Assembly (NCBI RefSeq): GCF_009914335.1
Contig: NZ_CP043925.1
Coordinates: 4,050,478 to 4,114,477, forward strand
DNA length: 64,000 nt
Source of the DNA: Proteus columbae
GTDB lineage: Bacteria; Pseudomonadota; Gammaproteobacteria; Enterobacterales; Enterobacteriaceae
Direction: 5' to 3'
Of this stretch, positions 48,265 through 57,335 are shown in pieces. Within the stretch, counting starts at the first letter, position 1; each line of letters starts with the position of its first letter. The notes under the pieces are model-generated. The model worked only from the letters and a program-made list of their open reading frames with translations, did not search any database and was not told where the DNA came from. Both the position numbers and the translations under genes were made by a program.

Positions 48265-48296
48265 AAACCGATCTTAAGGAATAGGTCGGTTTTTAT
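48265..48296 (+). terminator. Second, tandem terminator before Slam
   Basis: AAACCGA (48265-48271) pairs with TCGGTTT (48286-48292) and is followed by T-rich sequence. It lies 15 bases upstream of the Slam ATG and may also be read as a leader hairpin near its ribosome-binding site (AAGGA). Confidence 0.65.
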
Positions 48297-48310
48297 TATA
48301 AGGATATACC

Positions 48311-49675
48311 ATGAATTATTATCGACCTTTAATAAGAAGGTTATTGGCTTTACTACTTATTTTTTTATCATTTAATAGTATGGCGATAGAAAATAATGAT
48401 AAATTATTGCGTGATCAATTTAATAAAAGAAGTGTCGCGGAAATTGGTCAGCAACTTTACCACTATTTGCAACAACAGCAGTGGCAAAAAGCCGAACAAT
48501 TATTGCTTTATTATCAACAACAGCCTCAATATGAAGTCTTGCTTGTCAATTATGCAAAGGCGTTACTGGCTCAAAACAGAGGCGATTTTTTAAATGCTGA
48601 ATTTTATTATCAGCAACAACTTAAGCAAAAAGCCGATTTTATCCCAGCGCAAACAGGGTTAATTCAACTTTATTTTCATTTGCGGGAATATAAAAAAGCA
48701 CAGCAGCAACTTAATCAATTAAGTAATATGGTTGATTTACCTAAAGATATTATCCAATCTATTGAGTTTTATAGGGTTAAGTTAGCCTCTTATTTTCAAG
48801 GCCAACGTTTCTATCAACTTAGCTTCTTTTATGATGATAATATTAACCATGCACCTGATTTACCTGAGCAAATCGTCTCTCAATCTACTCAAAGAAAAGT
48901 GACGCTAAGAGGTGCTAAACCCATTGCATCAACAGGCCTTACTCATTATTTTTCTTTTTATCAGCCTTTTATCATTTATTCTCATCATACTTTTTCTTCT
49001 TATAATTATGTACGATATATAGATTATCACTCCCACCGTAGCGCTAATTTTTTTGCATTATATACACAATTGGGTTATCGCTATCAAAAACCTCAATATC
49101 AATGGTTAATAACACCTTATTACGAAATAAAAAAATCACAAGGTCAATATGAATATCAAGCATGGGGAAGTGAATCACAATTTTTTTATTTTTTTAATAA
49201 AAAGCAAACTATTAATTTAAGTGTGGATTATAAAATAAAGAAATATCAAAAAACGTTAAATAATTTAAATAGTCAGCGGCTTAGTTATAGTACTAATCAT
49301 AACTATTATTTAAATAATAGAGTGCATTTAGTTAATCAATTAAATTATCAATCAGGTCGTAAAAAAAACACTTTATTAAATTATCAGCTGTATGGTATAA
49401 AAACAGGCGTTTATTATCCATTGTTAGAAAATTGGCAAGTATCTCTTTTTTTACAGTATCAACTTAAACACTTTAATAATTATAATCCTTTATTAAAAAA
49501 GAGAAGAAAAGACAATAGCTTTGTTTTTACAACTAATATTAAAAATAAATCACCCTTTATTTTAGGGTTTTACCCCGCAATAGAATTACGTTATACCCGA
49601 AGATTAAGCAATGTGGATTGGTTATATCAGTATCAGCAACATGAAGTATTATTTAAATTAGAAAAACAATTTTAA
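48311..49675 (+). CDS. Slam outer-membrane exporter (DUF560 family)
   Basis: The 454-residue protein has a signal peptide (to about residue 25), a periplasmic TPR-type helical region (about residues 35-170; QWQKAEQLLLYY, NRGDFLNAEFYYQQQLKQKA and AQTGLIQLYFHLREYKKAQQ), and a C-terminal beta-barrel rich in Tyr/Ser/Phe, ending in YQQHEVLFKLEKQF with a terminal Phe. This is the layout of Slam proteins, which translocate TbpB- or hemophilin-like cargo across the outer membrane. The upstream secreted protein is the likely cargo. Confidence 0.88.
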   Translation: MNYYRPLIRRLLALLLIFLSFNSMAIENNDKLLRDQFNKRSVAEIGQQLYHYLQQQQWQKAEQLLLYYQQQPQYEVLLVNYAKALLAQNRGDFLNAEFYYQQQLKQKADFIPAQTGLIQLYFHLREYKKAQQQLNQLSNMVDLPKDIIQSIEFYRVKLASYFQGQRFYQLSFFYDDNINHAPDLPEQIVSQSTQRKVTLRGAKPIASTGLTHYFSFYQPFIIYSHHTFSSYNYVRYIDYHSHRSANFFALYTQLGYRYQKPQYQWLITPYYEIKKSQGQYEYQAWGSESQFFYFFNKKQTINLSVDYKIKKYQKTLNNLNSQRLSYSTNHNYYLNNRVHLVNQLNYQSGRKKNTLLNYQLYGIKTGVYYPLLENWQVSLFLQYQLKHFNNYNPLLKKRRKDNSFVFTTNIKNKSPFILGFYPAIELRYTRRLSNVDWLYQYQQHEVLFKLEKQF

Positions 49676-49716
49676 TTAAATAAGTTACTTCCTTTATCAA
49701 TTGAATAGGTAAAACA

Positions 49717-52700
49717 ATGCATATAATGCTTTTTAGAAAGTGGAAAATTGTTTCAATCTTCGTTTCTCTCTCACTATTTTCCCCTTGCTTTTATCTGCAA
49801 GCCAAAGAAGATAAAACCGATCTTGGTCATATTCAAATTTCAGATAATAAAGAAAAAGATAAACAAGGGTATGCTCAAGTGTATGAAAAAGATGTCTCTA
49901 ATGTTTATTTAGGCAAAGAACTATTAGAGCGTTATCAAGGGGTATCGCCAGCGGACTTACTAAAAAGCGCAATTGGGGTTTATAGTGGTGAAGCGCGTAA
50001 TGGTGGGGCGCTTGACCCGAATATTCGCGGTATTCAAGGACAAGGGCGAATTCCTGTTACTGTTGATGGGACAGAGCAGGCGATTACTGTTTATCGTGGG
50101 TACAGTGGTGCCTCTAATCGTAACTATATTGATTCTAATCTGATTAGTAGTATCTATATTGAAAAAGGTCCTTCATTAACCCCAGATATGAAAACAGGGA
50201 TTGGTGGTGGTATTGCAATAAAAACCCTAGATATCCGTGATATTGTGCCTATCGGTGACTCTTTTGGGATTAATTTTAAAGGAGATATTAGTAATAACGC
50301 TACACGGTATAAAGAAGTTTATACAAATATGATTGAAGATTATCGCTATTATCCGAAATTCTATCAGCAAAATGCTTACATTATTGATCCTGCCTTAGAA
50401 ATCACCCCTCAAAAAAGTAAAATACAAAATTTTCAAGATTATTCATTTCGTCTTGGGGTAGGTTTTGAAGAGGAAAAATTTAATTTATTATTTGCTTATG
50501 CATTACGAGAAAAAGGAAATTACTTTGCAGGAAAGAGAAATGCTAAAAATTATAGTGAAACAGATAAGGATTTACTTGAATCAGTTCATGTAAAAGATGG
50601 GGGAAGAAACTTTGAGCCTTATTTGCCTTTTATTGCTCATATTTATCGCCCAAATAATGAAGTACCGAACACTTCCAATCGCAGTCGCTCTATTTTAGTT
50701 AAAGGAACATTATTTCCTGAATCAATGCACCATTTTTCCATTAATTACCGATACACAGACTTACTGTTTGGCGATATTATGCCATCACGTTTAAGTTGGG
50801 TTCGTTATGATAAAAATTTGGTAAATCAATGGCCGTTAGGAAATATTACACAACAAGCAGGAGTATTAACTTATCAATATAAACCAGAAAATAAACAAGC
50901 AGATTTATTATTAAGATTGTGGGGAAATTTAACCACAGGACATACCAATACTCGTGGTGGTAAGCCAAGAGAGCCAAAAAAAGTTGATTCGTTTGCTAAT
51001 AGAAATACCGAATGGGAACTCAGTTATGATACTGGATTTATTGATACTTCTTCTCTGTATCAAGAAAATAACCGTTACGGTATTGATTTATCTTCGATAT
51101 TTAAATTATCACCTCAATTTTCCATTTCATTTTCCAGTCATTATCAATTTGAAAAATTAAATAGTGATGAAATTGATGTACCTGAGGGGCTTGATTTTGT
51201 TACCGCTGGGCGAGCGGGGCAACGTCATGAAGTCAATTTAGCCCTTTCCACTGATTGGAAACCGCTTTCTTGGTTAGCCATTACTGCAGGTGGCAAATAT
51301 CATTATTATCATTTAACAGATACTTTTTTAAATAATAAGCGGAAAAATAAAGTAAAGGGTTATGAGAAATCTCCCTCAATAAGAGGCTTTATTCTTCCTT
51401 ATCGACGCACATTAACCGCTGAGGAATATTTATTATATAGGGCTTACCATAGGGTAGAGATAGAAAGCTTACCTGAAGAGCTTAAAAATTATCGACGTTA
51501 TCCAGAAATAAACAAAAAAGTGCGTGAGTTTTTACGATCTAAATTTGTTTATCCGGAATATGAACAATTATTACCTGAAATAAAAGAAAAGATTATTAAT
51601 AGTAATAAAATTAAAGGTGTTCAGGTTAATATGATGCATGATGATTTTCTTCGAGATGAACAAGGAAATCTCAATATACAATCTTCTCAAGAACGTCCTA
51701 TGCTCACGGAATATACCGTCATACTTTATGACAAAAATGGCGAATTATCCAAAAGCAACAATATGTTCTTAAATGGTCATCTTAATACTAATGAAAAAGT
51801 ACCCGATCCAATTACAGGTAAACGAGTTAATAAATATGAAATGGGTGTGACAAATCCAATCCCTATTTATCTTGATGATGATAAAGATAAATTTGCACCT
51901 GAGCCTAGCTATCAACATGGGGCATTTTCACCTCTAGTTTCTGCGACGGTGTATGCCAACGAGATATTACGTTTTTATGGACGCTATACTGAGCAACTGC
52001 GTTTACCTAATTTATTTGAAGATACTAGCGGGTTTTCAGGCTCTAAAGCTCGTTATTACGGTTTTAAATTAAAACCAGAACGCGCCAAAAGTACAGAGTT
52101 TGGGGTCGTGTTTGATTTTACCGATTGGCTTAATATAGAGCGCCATGCTGACGTTAAAATTAATTATTTTTATACCAATATTGAAAATGTGTTTGATAGA
52201 GATGCGAATTGGCAAATTAGGCAATTTGAAAAGCAAAAATTAGAAGGGTTGGAAGTTCAAGCGCGTTTTGATAACGGTTTTATCTTTATGGATACCGCTC
52301 TTGTTTATAGTCATAAAAATAAGGTATGCGATAAAAATGCTTTTAGTAACTATGATCCCTTTGGTTTCTTGGGTATTAAAGAGTGTATGACAGGGGGGTA
52401 TCCCGGTGGTTTTTTACGTACCTCTATTCAGCCTAAATATTCAGTTAATTTACATTTAGGTACTCGTTGGTTAGATAATAAATTAGAAATAGGTAGCCGT
52501 TGGCTCTATTCATCAGAAGTAGAAAATAAAGATGAAAAATGGCTAAAAGAAAAATTACCAAGAGAAATGTATGGCAGAAATAATAACCCGATGCGTTGGG
52601 CAAAAGTCTTTACCGTTGATGCCTATATTAACTATCAATATAGCCCTAATTTATCTTTTGAAATAACGGGCAGTAATTTATTAAACGAATATTACATTGA

Positions 52701-52770
52701 TCCATTAACGCGATCAGGTATGCCCGCACCGGGAAGAACGTTCCGATTAGGTGTTACTGCACAATTTTAA
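49717..52770 (+). CDS. TonB-dependent outer-membrane receptor, probably for heme
   Basis: The 1017-residue protein has a signal peptide (about residues 1-30), an N-terminal plug domain (YAQVYEKDVSNVYLGKELLE, GVSPADLLKSAIGVYSGEAR and IEKGPSLTPDMKTGIGGGIAI), and a long barrel ending in GRTFRLGVTAQF. Residues about 555-725 are a Lys/Glu/Tyr-rich insertion between barrel strands, longer than usual and predicted outside the cell. It follows Slam by 41 bases and precedes tonB. Its ligand is inferred as heme or heme-loaded hemophilin from the neighbours. Confidence 0.85.
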   Translation: MHIMLFRKWKIVSIFVSLSLFSPCFYLQAKEDKTDLGHIQISDNKEKDKQGYAQVYEKDVSNVYLGKELLERYQGVSPADLLKSAIGVYSGEARNGGALDPNIRGIQGQGRIPVTVDGTEQAITVYRGYSGASNRNYIDSNLISSIYIEKGPSLTPDMKTGIGGGIAIKTLDIRDIVPIGDSFGINFKGDISNNATRYKEVYTNMIEDYRYYPKFYQQNAYIIDPALEITPQKSKIQNFQDYSFRLGVGFEEEKFNLLFAYALREKGNYFAGKRNAKNYSETDKDLLESVHVKDGGRNFEPYLPFIAHIYRPNNEVPNTSNRSRSILVKGTLFPESMHHFSINYRYTDLLFGDIMPSRLSWVRYDKNLVNQWPLGNITQQAGVLTYQYKPENKQADLLLRLWGNLTTGHTNTRGGKPREPKKVDSFANRNTEWELSYDTGFIDTSSLYQENNRYGIDLSSIFKLSPQFSISFSSHYQFEKLNSDEIDVPEGLDFVTAGRAGQRHEVNLALSTDWKPLSWLAITAGGKYHYYHLTDTFLNNKRKNKVKGYEKSPSIRGFILPYRRTLTAEEYLLYRAYHRVEIESLPEELKNYRRYPEINKKVREFLRSKFVYPEYEQLLPEIKEKIINSNKIKGVQVNMMHDDFLRDEQGNLNIQSSQERPMLTEYTVILYDKNGELSKSNNMFLNGHLNTNEKVPDPITGKRVNKYEMGVTNPIPIYLDDDKDKFAPEPSYQHGAFSPLVSATVYANEILRFYGRYTEQLRLPNLFEDTSGFSGSKARYYGFKLKPERAKSTEFGVVFDFTDWLNIERHADVKINYFYTNIENVFDRDANWQIRQFEKQKLEGLEVQARFDNGFIFMDTALVYSHKNKVCDKNAFSNYDPFGFLGIKECMTGGYPGGFLRTSIQPKYSVNLHLGTRWLDNKLEIGSRWLYSSEVENKDEKWLKEKLPREMYGRNNNPMRWAKVFTVDAYINYQYSPNLSFEITGSNLLNEYYIDPLTRSGMPAPGRTFRLGVTAQF

Positions 52771-52797
52771 TTAAAAGAGAGTAAGGAGCTTTTATTT

Positions 52798-53592
52798 ATG
52801 TTGGCACTTTCTGTCAGGCATCCGCTTAATATTTATTATTGGCTAATAGGGATATCGTTAGTTTATATCACCATATTAAGTTGGGTGTTACGTTCACTTT
52901 CTATGACAGAAAGTGCGCACCATATTCATCAGCAACAAGAAAATACATTATCCGTTTACCAAGTGGTATTTTCACCTCCCCAACAATCGACAGTCGTACC
53001 AGAGGCTTTAGTGGAAACGGAACCTCAAGAAACGCCCGTTGTTTTACCAAGTACCGATAAAGGGGAGTTTGTTGAAGTACCCAAGAAAATACCTGAAAAA
53101 CCCAAAGAAAAACCTATACCCATAAAACCAATCACACCAGTGAAGAAGCCTATTGTACAAAAAAAAGTAGAGCCAATGAAACAGCGTGATTTAGAAAGCC
53201 AAATCGCGCAAACGACATCTGGATCATCGGCAGAAAGCTTAACGCAACATACTGCAAGCTCGTTAGCAGGAAGAAGTCACGCATTAAGCGAGAAAGGAAT
53301 AGGGCAAGGTGAATCTGACAATCACTATATTAGTTCACTGCGTCGAGAAATAGAGCGCCATAAACGTTATCCCTCACAAGCGCGTCGTATGCAACATGAA
53401 GGTCAGGTAGTGGTGAGTTTTTCACTAACATCAGAAGGTACGGTTTCAAGGGTTGAGATAGAAAGTACTTCAGGTATTTCTTCTCTTGATAATGCGGCCA
53501 TTGCGGCGGTTAAACGCGTAAAACCCATTGGCCCTAAACCCGAAAGCCTATTGAACCCTTTAATTGTTGCATTAGATTTTCAATTAAATTAA
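52798..53592 (+). CDS. tonB: TonB-family energy-transducing protein
   Basis: This 264-residue inner-membrane protein has an N-terminal anchor (LIGISLVYITILSWVL, about residues 17-32), a Pro/Lys/Glu-rich spacer (PEKPKEKPIPIKPITPVKKP) and a C-terminal TonB domain with SLRREIERHKRYPSQARR, GQVVVSFSLTSEGTV and a terminal strand. It energises the receptor using ExbBD proton flow; no exbB/exbD is present here, so it must share those of the main system. It is 27 bases after the receptor gene. A genome-wide tonB probably exists elsewhere. Confidence 0.92.
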   Translation: MLALSVRHPLNIYYWLIGISLVYITILSWVLRSLSMTESAHHIHQQQENTLSVYQVVFSPPQQSTVVPEALVETEPQETPVVLPSTDKGEFVEVPKKIPEKPKEKPIPIKPITPVKKPIVQKKVEPMKQRDLESQIAQTTSGSSAESLTQHTASSLAGRSHALSEKGIGQGESDNHYISSLRREIERHKRYPSQARRMQHEGQVVVSFSLTSEGTVSRVEIESTSGISSLDNAAIAAVKRVKPIGPKPESLLNPLIVALDFQLN

Positions 53593-53603
53593 TGAGCTAA
53601 CGA

Positions 53604-53640
53604 AAACACCTAAGTGTGATTTTGACTTAGGTGTTTTTAT
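53604..53640. terminator. Bidirectional terminator between tonB and the Cry-like gene
   Basis: AAACACCTAAGT (53604-53615) pairs with ACTTAGGTGTTT (53625-53636) around a 9-base loop, flanked by A-rich 5' and T-rich 3' sequence. The two flanking genes converge. Confidence 0.88.
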
Positions 53641-53652
53641 TAGAATTGATGG

Positions 53653-55614
53653 CTAAAACAGCACAGTAATATCCGCTAATACCGTATCAGGTTTAGAAAA
53701 GTGTAAATAAAAATAAAGATTGGATTCGTTTTCACGTATGAATAAATAGTCTAATTCAAGCTGATAAGTACGAAAATAGGCTTTGTTATTTGTTACTGGA
53801 TGATTAAGTAGAGGCGTTATTTTATAAACGACATTGTCCTGATTTAGGCCAAGCGAAAATGTATTTGAAGCAATTAATGTACCGTTAATGGCATTACCCG
53901 TTCTCACTGAAACTGAAAGTGATTGTTCACTTTCAGCTGCGCACTGTAATAACACCTTCATTTTTTGTGAATTATCTGTTTTTCCAATCGTTTCTTCTGA
54001 AGGCAAGCAAAAATAGGCTTCTTGATTTAATAAAATACAGTTTTTACCTACCAGCATATCACTATACCCATACTGAGCTTTACTTAGTTGCGTATCAAAC
54101 CCATGATTTAAATCCAGTTCATAGCTTTTTTGTGGTATCGGTAAGTGGTTTTTAGTTTCTAGCGTAAGAGACGCATAACCGTCATAAAAACGGAATATAG
54201 GTGCCGATTCTGTTAGCCAAGCACCAGAATCATCATGGCATTGTTTGCCATTATGTCGGCTTAAATAAAGGTTTACGCCATTAAAACAGTAACCAGGAAT
54301 ATTGAGATAAGACTTGTTCTCGCGACCGCCTTGACCAATGGTAAAACTATTATTGTTTACGTCATCAAGTACCATATAGTGTAATGCCCCCCAAGGGGTG
54401 TCAGAAATATAACGTACAGAAGGTAAAATTTGATTGGGTGATAAATATGACTTACTGCTATCTGGCGTAAAAAAGGTTTCTGTTTTTAATACATCACGGC
54501 TATCACCGGTTACACCATAACAGCCTTCATATTGAGAACTATCTGCTATTTTTTCAATACTTAAGTAGTTGTGTTTAATACGAATAACGGCATCAATATG
54601 AGAATAGGTTTCGATACTCTGTAACATTGATGTTCGGTGTAATATATCTTTGCCTATATCAAAATAAGCTTTGTAATAGCTGATTTTAGGATCATGGCTA
54701 TAATCGTTTCCATATAGCTCTAAGCTATTCCAACGAGAAAAAGGAATGTTAAATTCGATTTCAAAACTCTTTTTTATCCAAGTCTGATAAAAAGATAATC
54801 CTGATATATAAACACCAGATAAAAAGGTATTACTTTTATTGTAATCATCTTTAAATACACCAGAGGTTTGCTGATAAATTGTAGTGTGAATAGCACTATT
54901 AAATTTATCTATACTTTCTCTTAATGTTTTTAGATTGCTTTTAAAGTAATTATCACTTAACTCGAGTTTATCTTTATTGGTGAGAATATCGTAGTGTGCC
55001 GCAACAAAAAGGGCGCAACAGTGACAATAAAAAGGTAAGCCTGCTGATTGCGCTAAATTTAATACTAAGGGTTGTTGAGAAACAATAGTAGTAATGACAT
55101 CATCAAAACGGTTGAGTACTTGTTCCCGTAAATCTTGTTTTTGTTGAGCCGAATAACGCATTGTGGGATCAAGATAACGAGCAAGTGAATCAGAAAATAA
55201 CTGATAAACGTCAGATATTCCCTCTGTGGTAAGTTTGATTATCTTAACGTTATTATCAGCGATTTTAGCGTCAATAATACGAGAGACATGTTCGATAATT
55301 TGATTAGCTAACGAACTATCTTTCATATTTTTATTCATCAAACCAAAGAGCGCAGAGGTGATTTTTGATAATGCACCACCGACAACAGGGATTAAGCCAA
55401 TAATATGCCCGATGACGGTTTGCCCTACAATCATGGGGGCATTTAAAGGATCTTGCTCATTGAATTTATCTACAATGGTGGGTAAGACATTACTGTTGCG
55501 GTTAATCATATCCAACATACCTTCTTGGAGTTCTTGGTAGTCGATACAGATTAATGGCTGTGTTGTGGGTAGTGATGAAGGACTAATGGCGACTTTTAAT
55601 GGGTTTAAATACAT
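53653..55614 (-). CDS. Cry-like pore-forming protein (delta-endotoxin N-terminal domain)
   Basis: This 653-residue protein, with no signal peptide, resembles three-domain Cry toxins. Residues about 60-265 form the helical pore domain: VIGHIIGLIPVVGGALSKIT (66-85), IIEHVSRIIDAKIADNN, EGISDVYQLFSDSLARYLDP (131-150) and LPFYCHCCALFVAAHYDIL (193-211, the buried helix). The C-terminal part is beta-rich and contains Gly/Tyr/Asn-rich repeats, but I cannot match it to Cry domains II and III. Length equals an activated Cry core, without a long crystal-forming tail. Ribosome-binding site AAGGAG. Insecticidal activity is not shown; release by lysis is probable. Confidence 0.75.
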   Translation of the reverse strand: MYLNPLKVAISPSSLPTTQPLICIDYQELQEGMLDMINRNSNVLPTIVDKFNEQDPLNAPMIVGQTVIGHIIGLIPVVGGALSKITSALFGLMNKNMKDSSLANQIIEHVSRIIDAKIADNNVKIIKLTTEGISDVYQLFSDSLARYLDPTMRYSAQQKQDLREQVLNRFDDVITTIVSQQPLVLNLAQSAGLPFYCHCCALFVAAHYDILTNKDKLELSDNYFKSNLKTLRESIDKFNSAIHTTIYQQTSGVFKDDYNKSNTFLSGVYISGLSFYQTWIKKSFEIEFNIPFSRWNSLELYGNDYSHDPKISYYKAYFDIGKDILHRTSMLQSIETYSHIDAVIRIKHNYLSIEKIADSSQYEGCYGVTGDSRDVLKTETFFTPDSSKSYLSPNQILPSVRYISDTPWGALHYMVLDDVNNNSFTIGQGGRENKSYLNIPGYCFNGVNLYLSRHNGKQCHDDSGAWLTESAPIFRFYDGYASLTLETKNHLPIPQKSYELDLNHGFDTQLSKAQYGYSDMLVGKNCILLNQEAYFCLPSEETIGKTDNSQKMKVLLQCAAESEQSLSVSVRTGNAINGTLIASNTFSLGLNQDNVVYKITPLLNHPVTNNKAYFRTYQLELDYLFIRENESNLYFYLHFSKPDTVLADITVLF

Positions 55615-55636
55615 AACAAACGCTCCTTGTTTAAAA

Positions 55637-56566
55637 TTAGTTCCATTGTTCGATTAATTGAGGTTGTCCTGATAGTCCGTTATAAACAGCAATAGAGAGT
55701 TGTGAGCCATTAACTCCAACAGATAAGTAATCCCCTTTAAATAAAGCGCCACTGTTATAAACGGGAACATCACCAAATATTTCACTACCACCATAACGGT
55801 TATCTTGCCCAACATAATGCGTATGGCCGACGAAAACCGCTTTCACGCCATAATGCTCAAGCATATATTTAAAGAATGAGAGTTCTTCTTGTGAGGAGTT
55901 TTCAGGAAAATGTTGGTGACCATCATGAAAGTTTAAAATAATAGTTTTATTGCGATTCCGTGCTTGGATTAAATCTTTTTCTAACCAATCAATAGAGTCT
56001 GTCACATTAATGGTTGATGCTGCCCAGTGGTCGAGTACGACATGATAAGTGGGATAATTTTGTAATTGGACAAAATGAATATCGCCATATTCCCACGAAT
56101 ACGCTTTACTGCCTGAATATTCGCTACTGTCATATCTAAAATTACCTGAAGTCGAATAACCACGGTATTCTTCAATACGATAATGCATATCAAATACCAT
56201 GCCTCGTGCACAAGCATTCATACTTAAATCAGAATTACTGGGTTCGGAGCAATCACCCACGTTATTTTGATAATCGTGATTACCAAGACCAACATAAGTA
56301 ATAAACCCTAAGGGGGAAGGGGCAAAAAAAGAACGAAAACTTTCACGTTGATAACGGCGACCAAACTCCGTCAAATCACCATTAATAATGCCAAAAACAA
56401 AAGATTTTTCATGGTGTAATAATTGAATACTATCCCTTACTTTTTTTATCGTTGATTCCCAACGAGATTGATCATCATTAGGATCATTATTATCTAAGTC
56501 TAGCCTCCAAGGCTGAGGATCTGACATCACGATAATATTGTAGTTTGTTGATTGTGTTGCACTCAT
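55637..56566 (-). CDS. Calcineurin-like metallophosphoesterase
   Basis: The 309-residue protein has metallophosphoesterase motifs in order: VMSDPQPW (D16), INGDLTEFG (G63-D64), GLGNHDYQN (G95-N96-H97-D98), NFHDGHQHF (H214) and GHTHYVGQ (G247-H250). The usual His of the first motif is replaced by Gln or Pro-Gln (SDPQ), so metal binding may differ. There is no signal peptide. It lies 22 bases upstream of the Cry-like gene on the same strand and is likely co-transcribed. A role in toxin processing, immunity or a second toxin activity is open. Confidence 0.88.
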   Translation of the reverse strand: MSATQSTNYNIIVMSDPQPWRLDLDNNDPNDDQSRWESTIKKVRDSIQLLHHEKSFVFGIINGDLTEFGRRYQRESFRSFFAPSPLGFITYVGLGNHDYQNNVGDCSEPSNSDLSMNACARGMVFDMHYRIEEYRGYSTSGNFRYDSSEYSGSKAYSWEYGDIHFVQLQNYPTYHVVLDHWAASTINVTDSIDWLEKDLIQARNRNKTIILNFHDGHQHFPENSSQEELSFFKYMLEHYGVKAVFVGHTHYVGQDNRYGGSEIFGDVPVYNSGALFKGDYLSVGVNGSQLSIAVYNGLSGQPQLIEQWN

Positions 56567-56816
56567 AATTAATTTCCTTTTAAATGTGTTTTTCTCCCTT
56601 TATTTTTTGACGGAAATTTAAAATAAGCACAATATTAAATATTGTTAGTTAATTATAATTTTAATAACAAATGTCTTTATTTTTATCATTTTAAATGCCC
56701 AATATATGATTTTTTAAATATAAATTATCTTCTAATTAAATTAATTTAAAATATCAATATTAGCGCTTATGGATATACCTTAGATTGATTTTAGATAATG
56801 TCTTTTGAGGAGATAA
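56567..56816. promoter_or_regulatory. AT-rich promoter region of the phosphoesterase-Cry operon
   Basis: No gene fits in this roughly 300-bp gap. ACAATATTAAATATTGT (56629-56645) is a perfect palindrome with a 1-base centre, about 63 bases upstream of the phosphoesterase start, and may be an operator. No clear -35/-10 pair was assigned. Confidence 0.4.
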
Positions 56817-56852
56817 AAAAGCGGCTTTAGCATGACTAAACACCGCTTTTAG
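56817..56852 (-). terminator. Terminator of the DUF1097 gene
   Basis: AAAAGCGG and CCGCTTTT, with an inner TTTAG/CTAAA pairing, form a stem-loop just after the stop of the DUF1097 gene on the minus strand, with T-rich flanks. Confidence 0.75.
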
Positions 56853-56873
56853 ATTTGTGTTAGCATAAATAAA

Positions 56874-57335
56874 TTACGCTGTTTTCGGCCATTTATTGGC
56901 AACCCAAAGCCCACTCATTTTCATCGAATAACCAAATAAAACACCAACGATTAATGAAGGGATGGTTTGAGCTAAATCCCCTTGTGCTGCAAATATTGTA
57001 CATGCCCCAATAAATGTGCCGGGGATATAAGCAAGTAATGCACTTTTAGCTTGAATACACATCACAAAGGCAATAACACCTGTTACTGCATACCCAAAAA
57101 TAGATATATCACTAAAGACTTGGCTACCATAAATAATCGCTAATGCCCAAATTACGCCACTCATAATGGTTGCCATAGTAACGGCTAATCCTTTAATACC
57201 CTCTTTAGGATAAGCAAAATAGGCGGTACAACCTAAAAAGCCAGCCCAGCTTAATAAGTCAAATTGATTAGCAACAAATGCCCAAATGGCAGAAAGAATG
57301 CCTGTTGTCAGTGCAGTAAAGTAAAGCGTTCTCAC
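56874..57335 (-). CDS. DUF1097 inner-membrane protein (YcdZ-like)
   Basis: This 153-residue hydrophobic protein has about five membrane helices: FTALTTGILSAIWAFVANQF, then segments around residues 30-48, 52-72, 78-97 and 105-142. Overall composition and the AYFAYPKEGIKGL segment agree with the DUF1097 family, of which E. coli YcdZ is a member. Transport or sensing function is unknown. It is monocistronic, with its own terminator. Confidence 0.78.
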   Translation of the reverse strand: MRTLYFTALTTGILSAIWAFVANQFDLLSWAGFLGCTAYFAYPKEGIKGLAVTMATIMSGVIWALAIIYGSQVFSDISIFGYAVTGVIAFVMCIQAKSALLAYIPGTFIGACTIFAAQGDLAQTIPSLIVGVLFGYSMKMSGLWVANKWPKTA

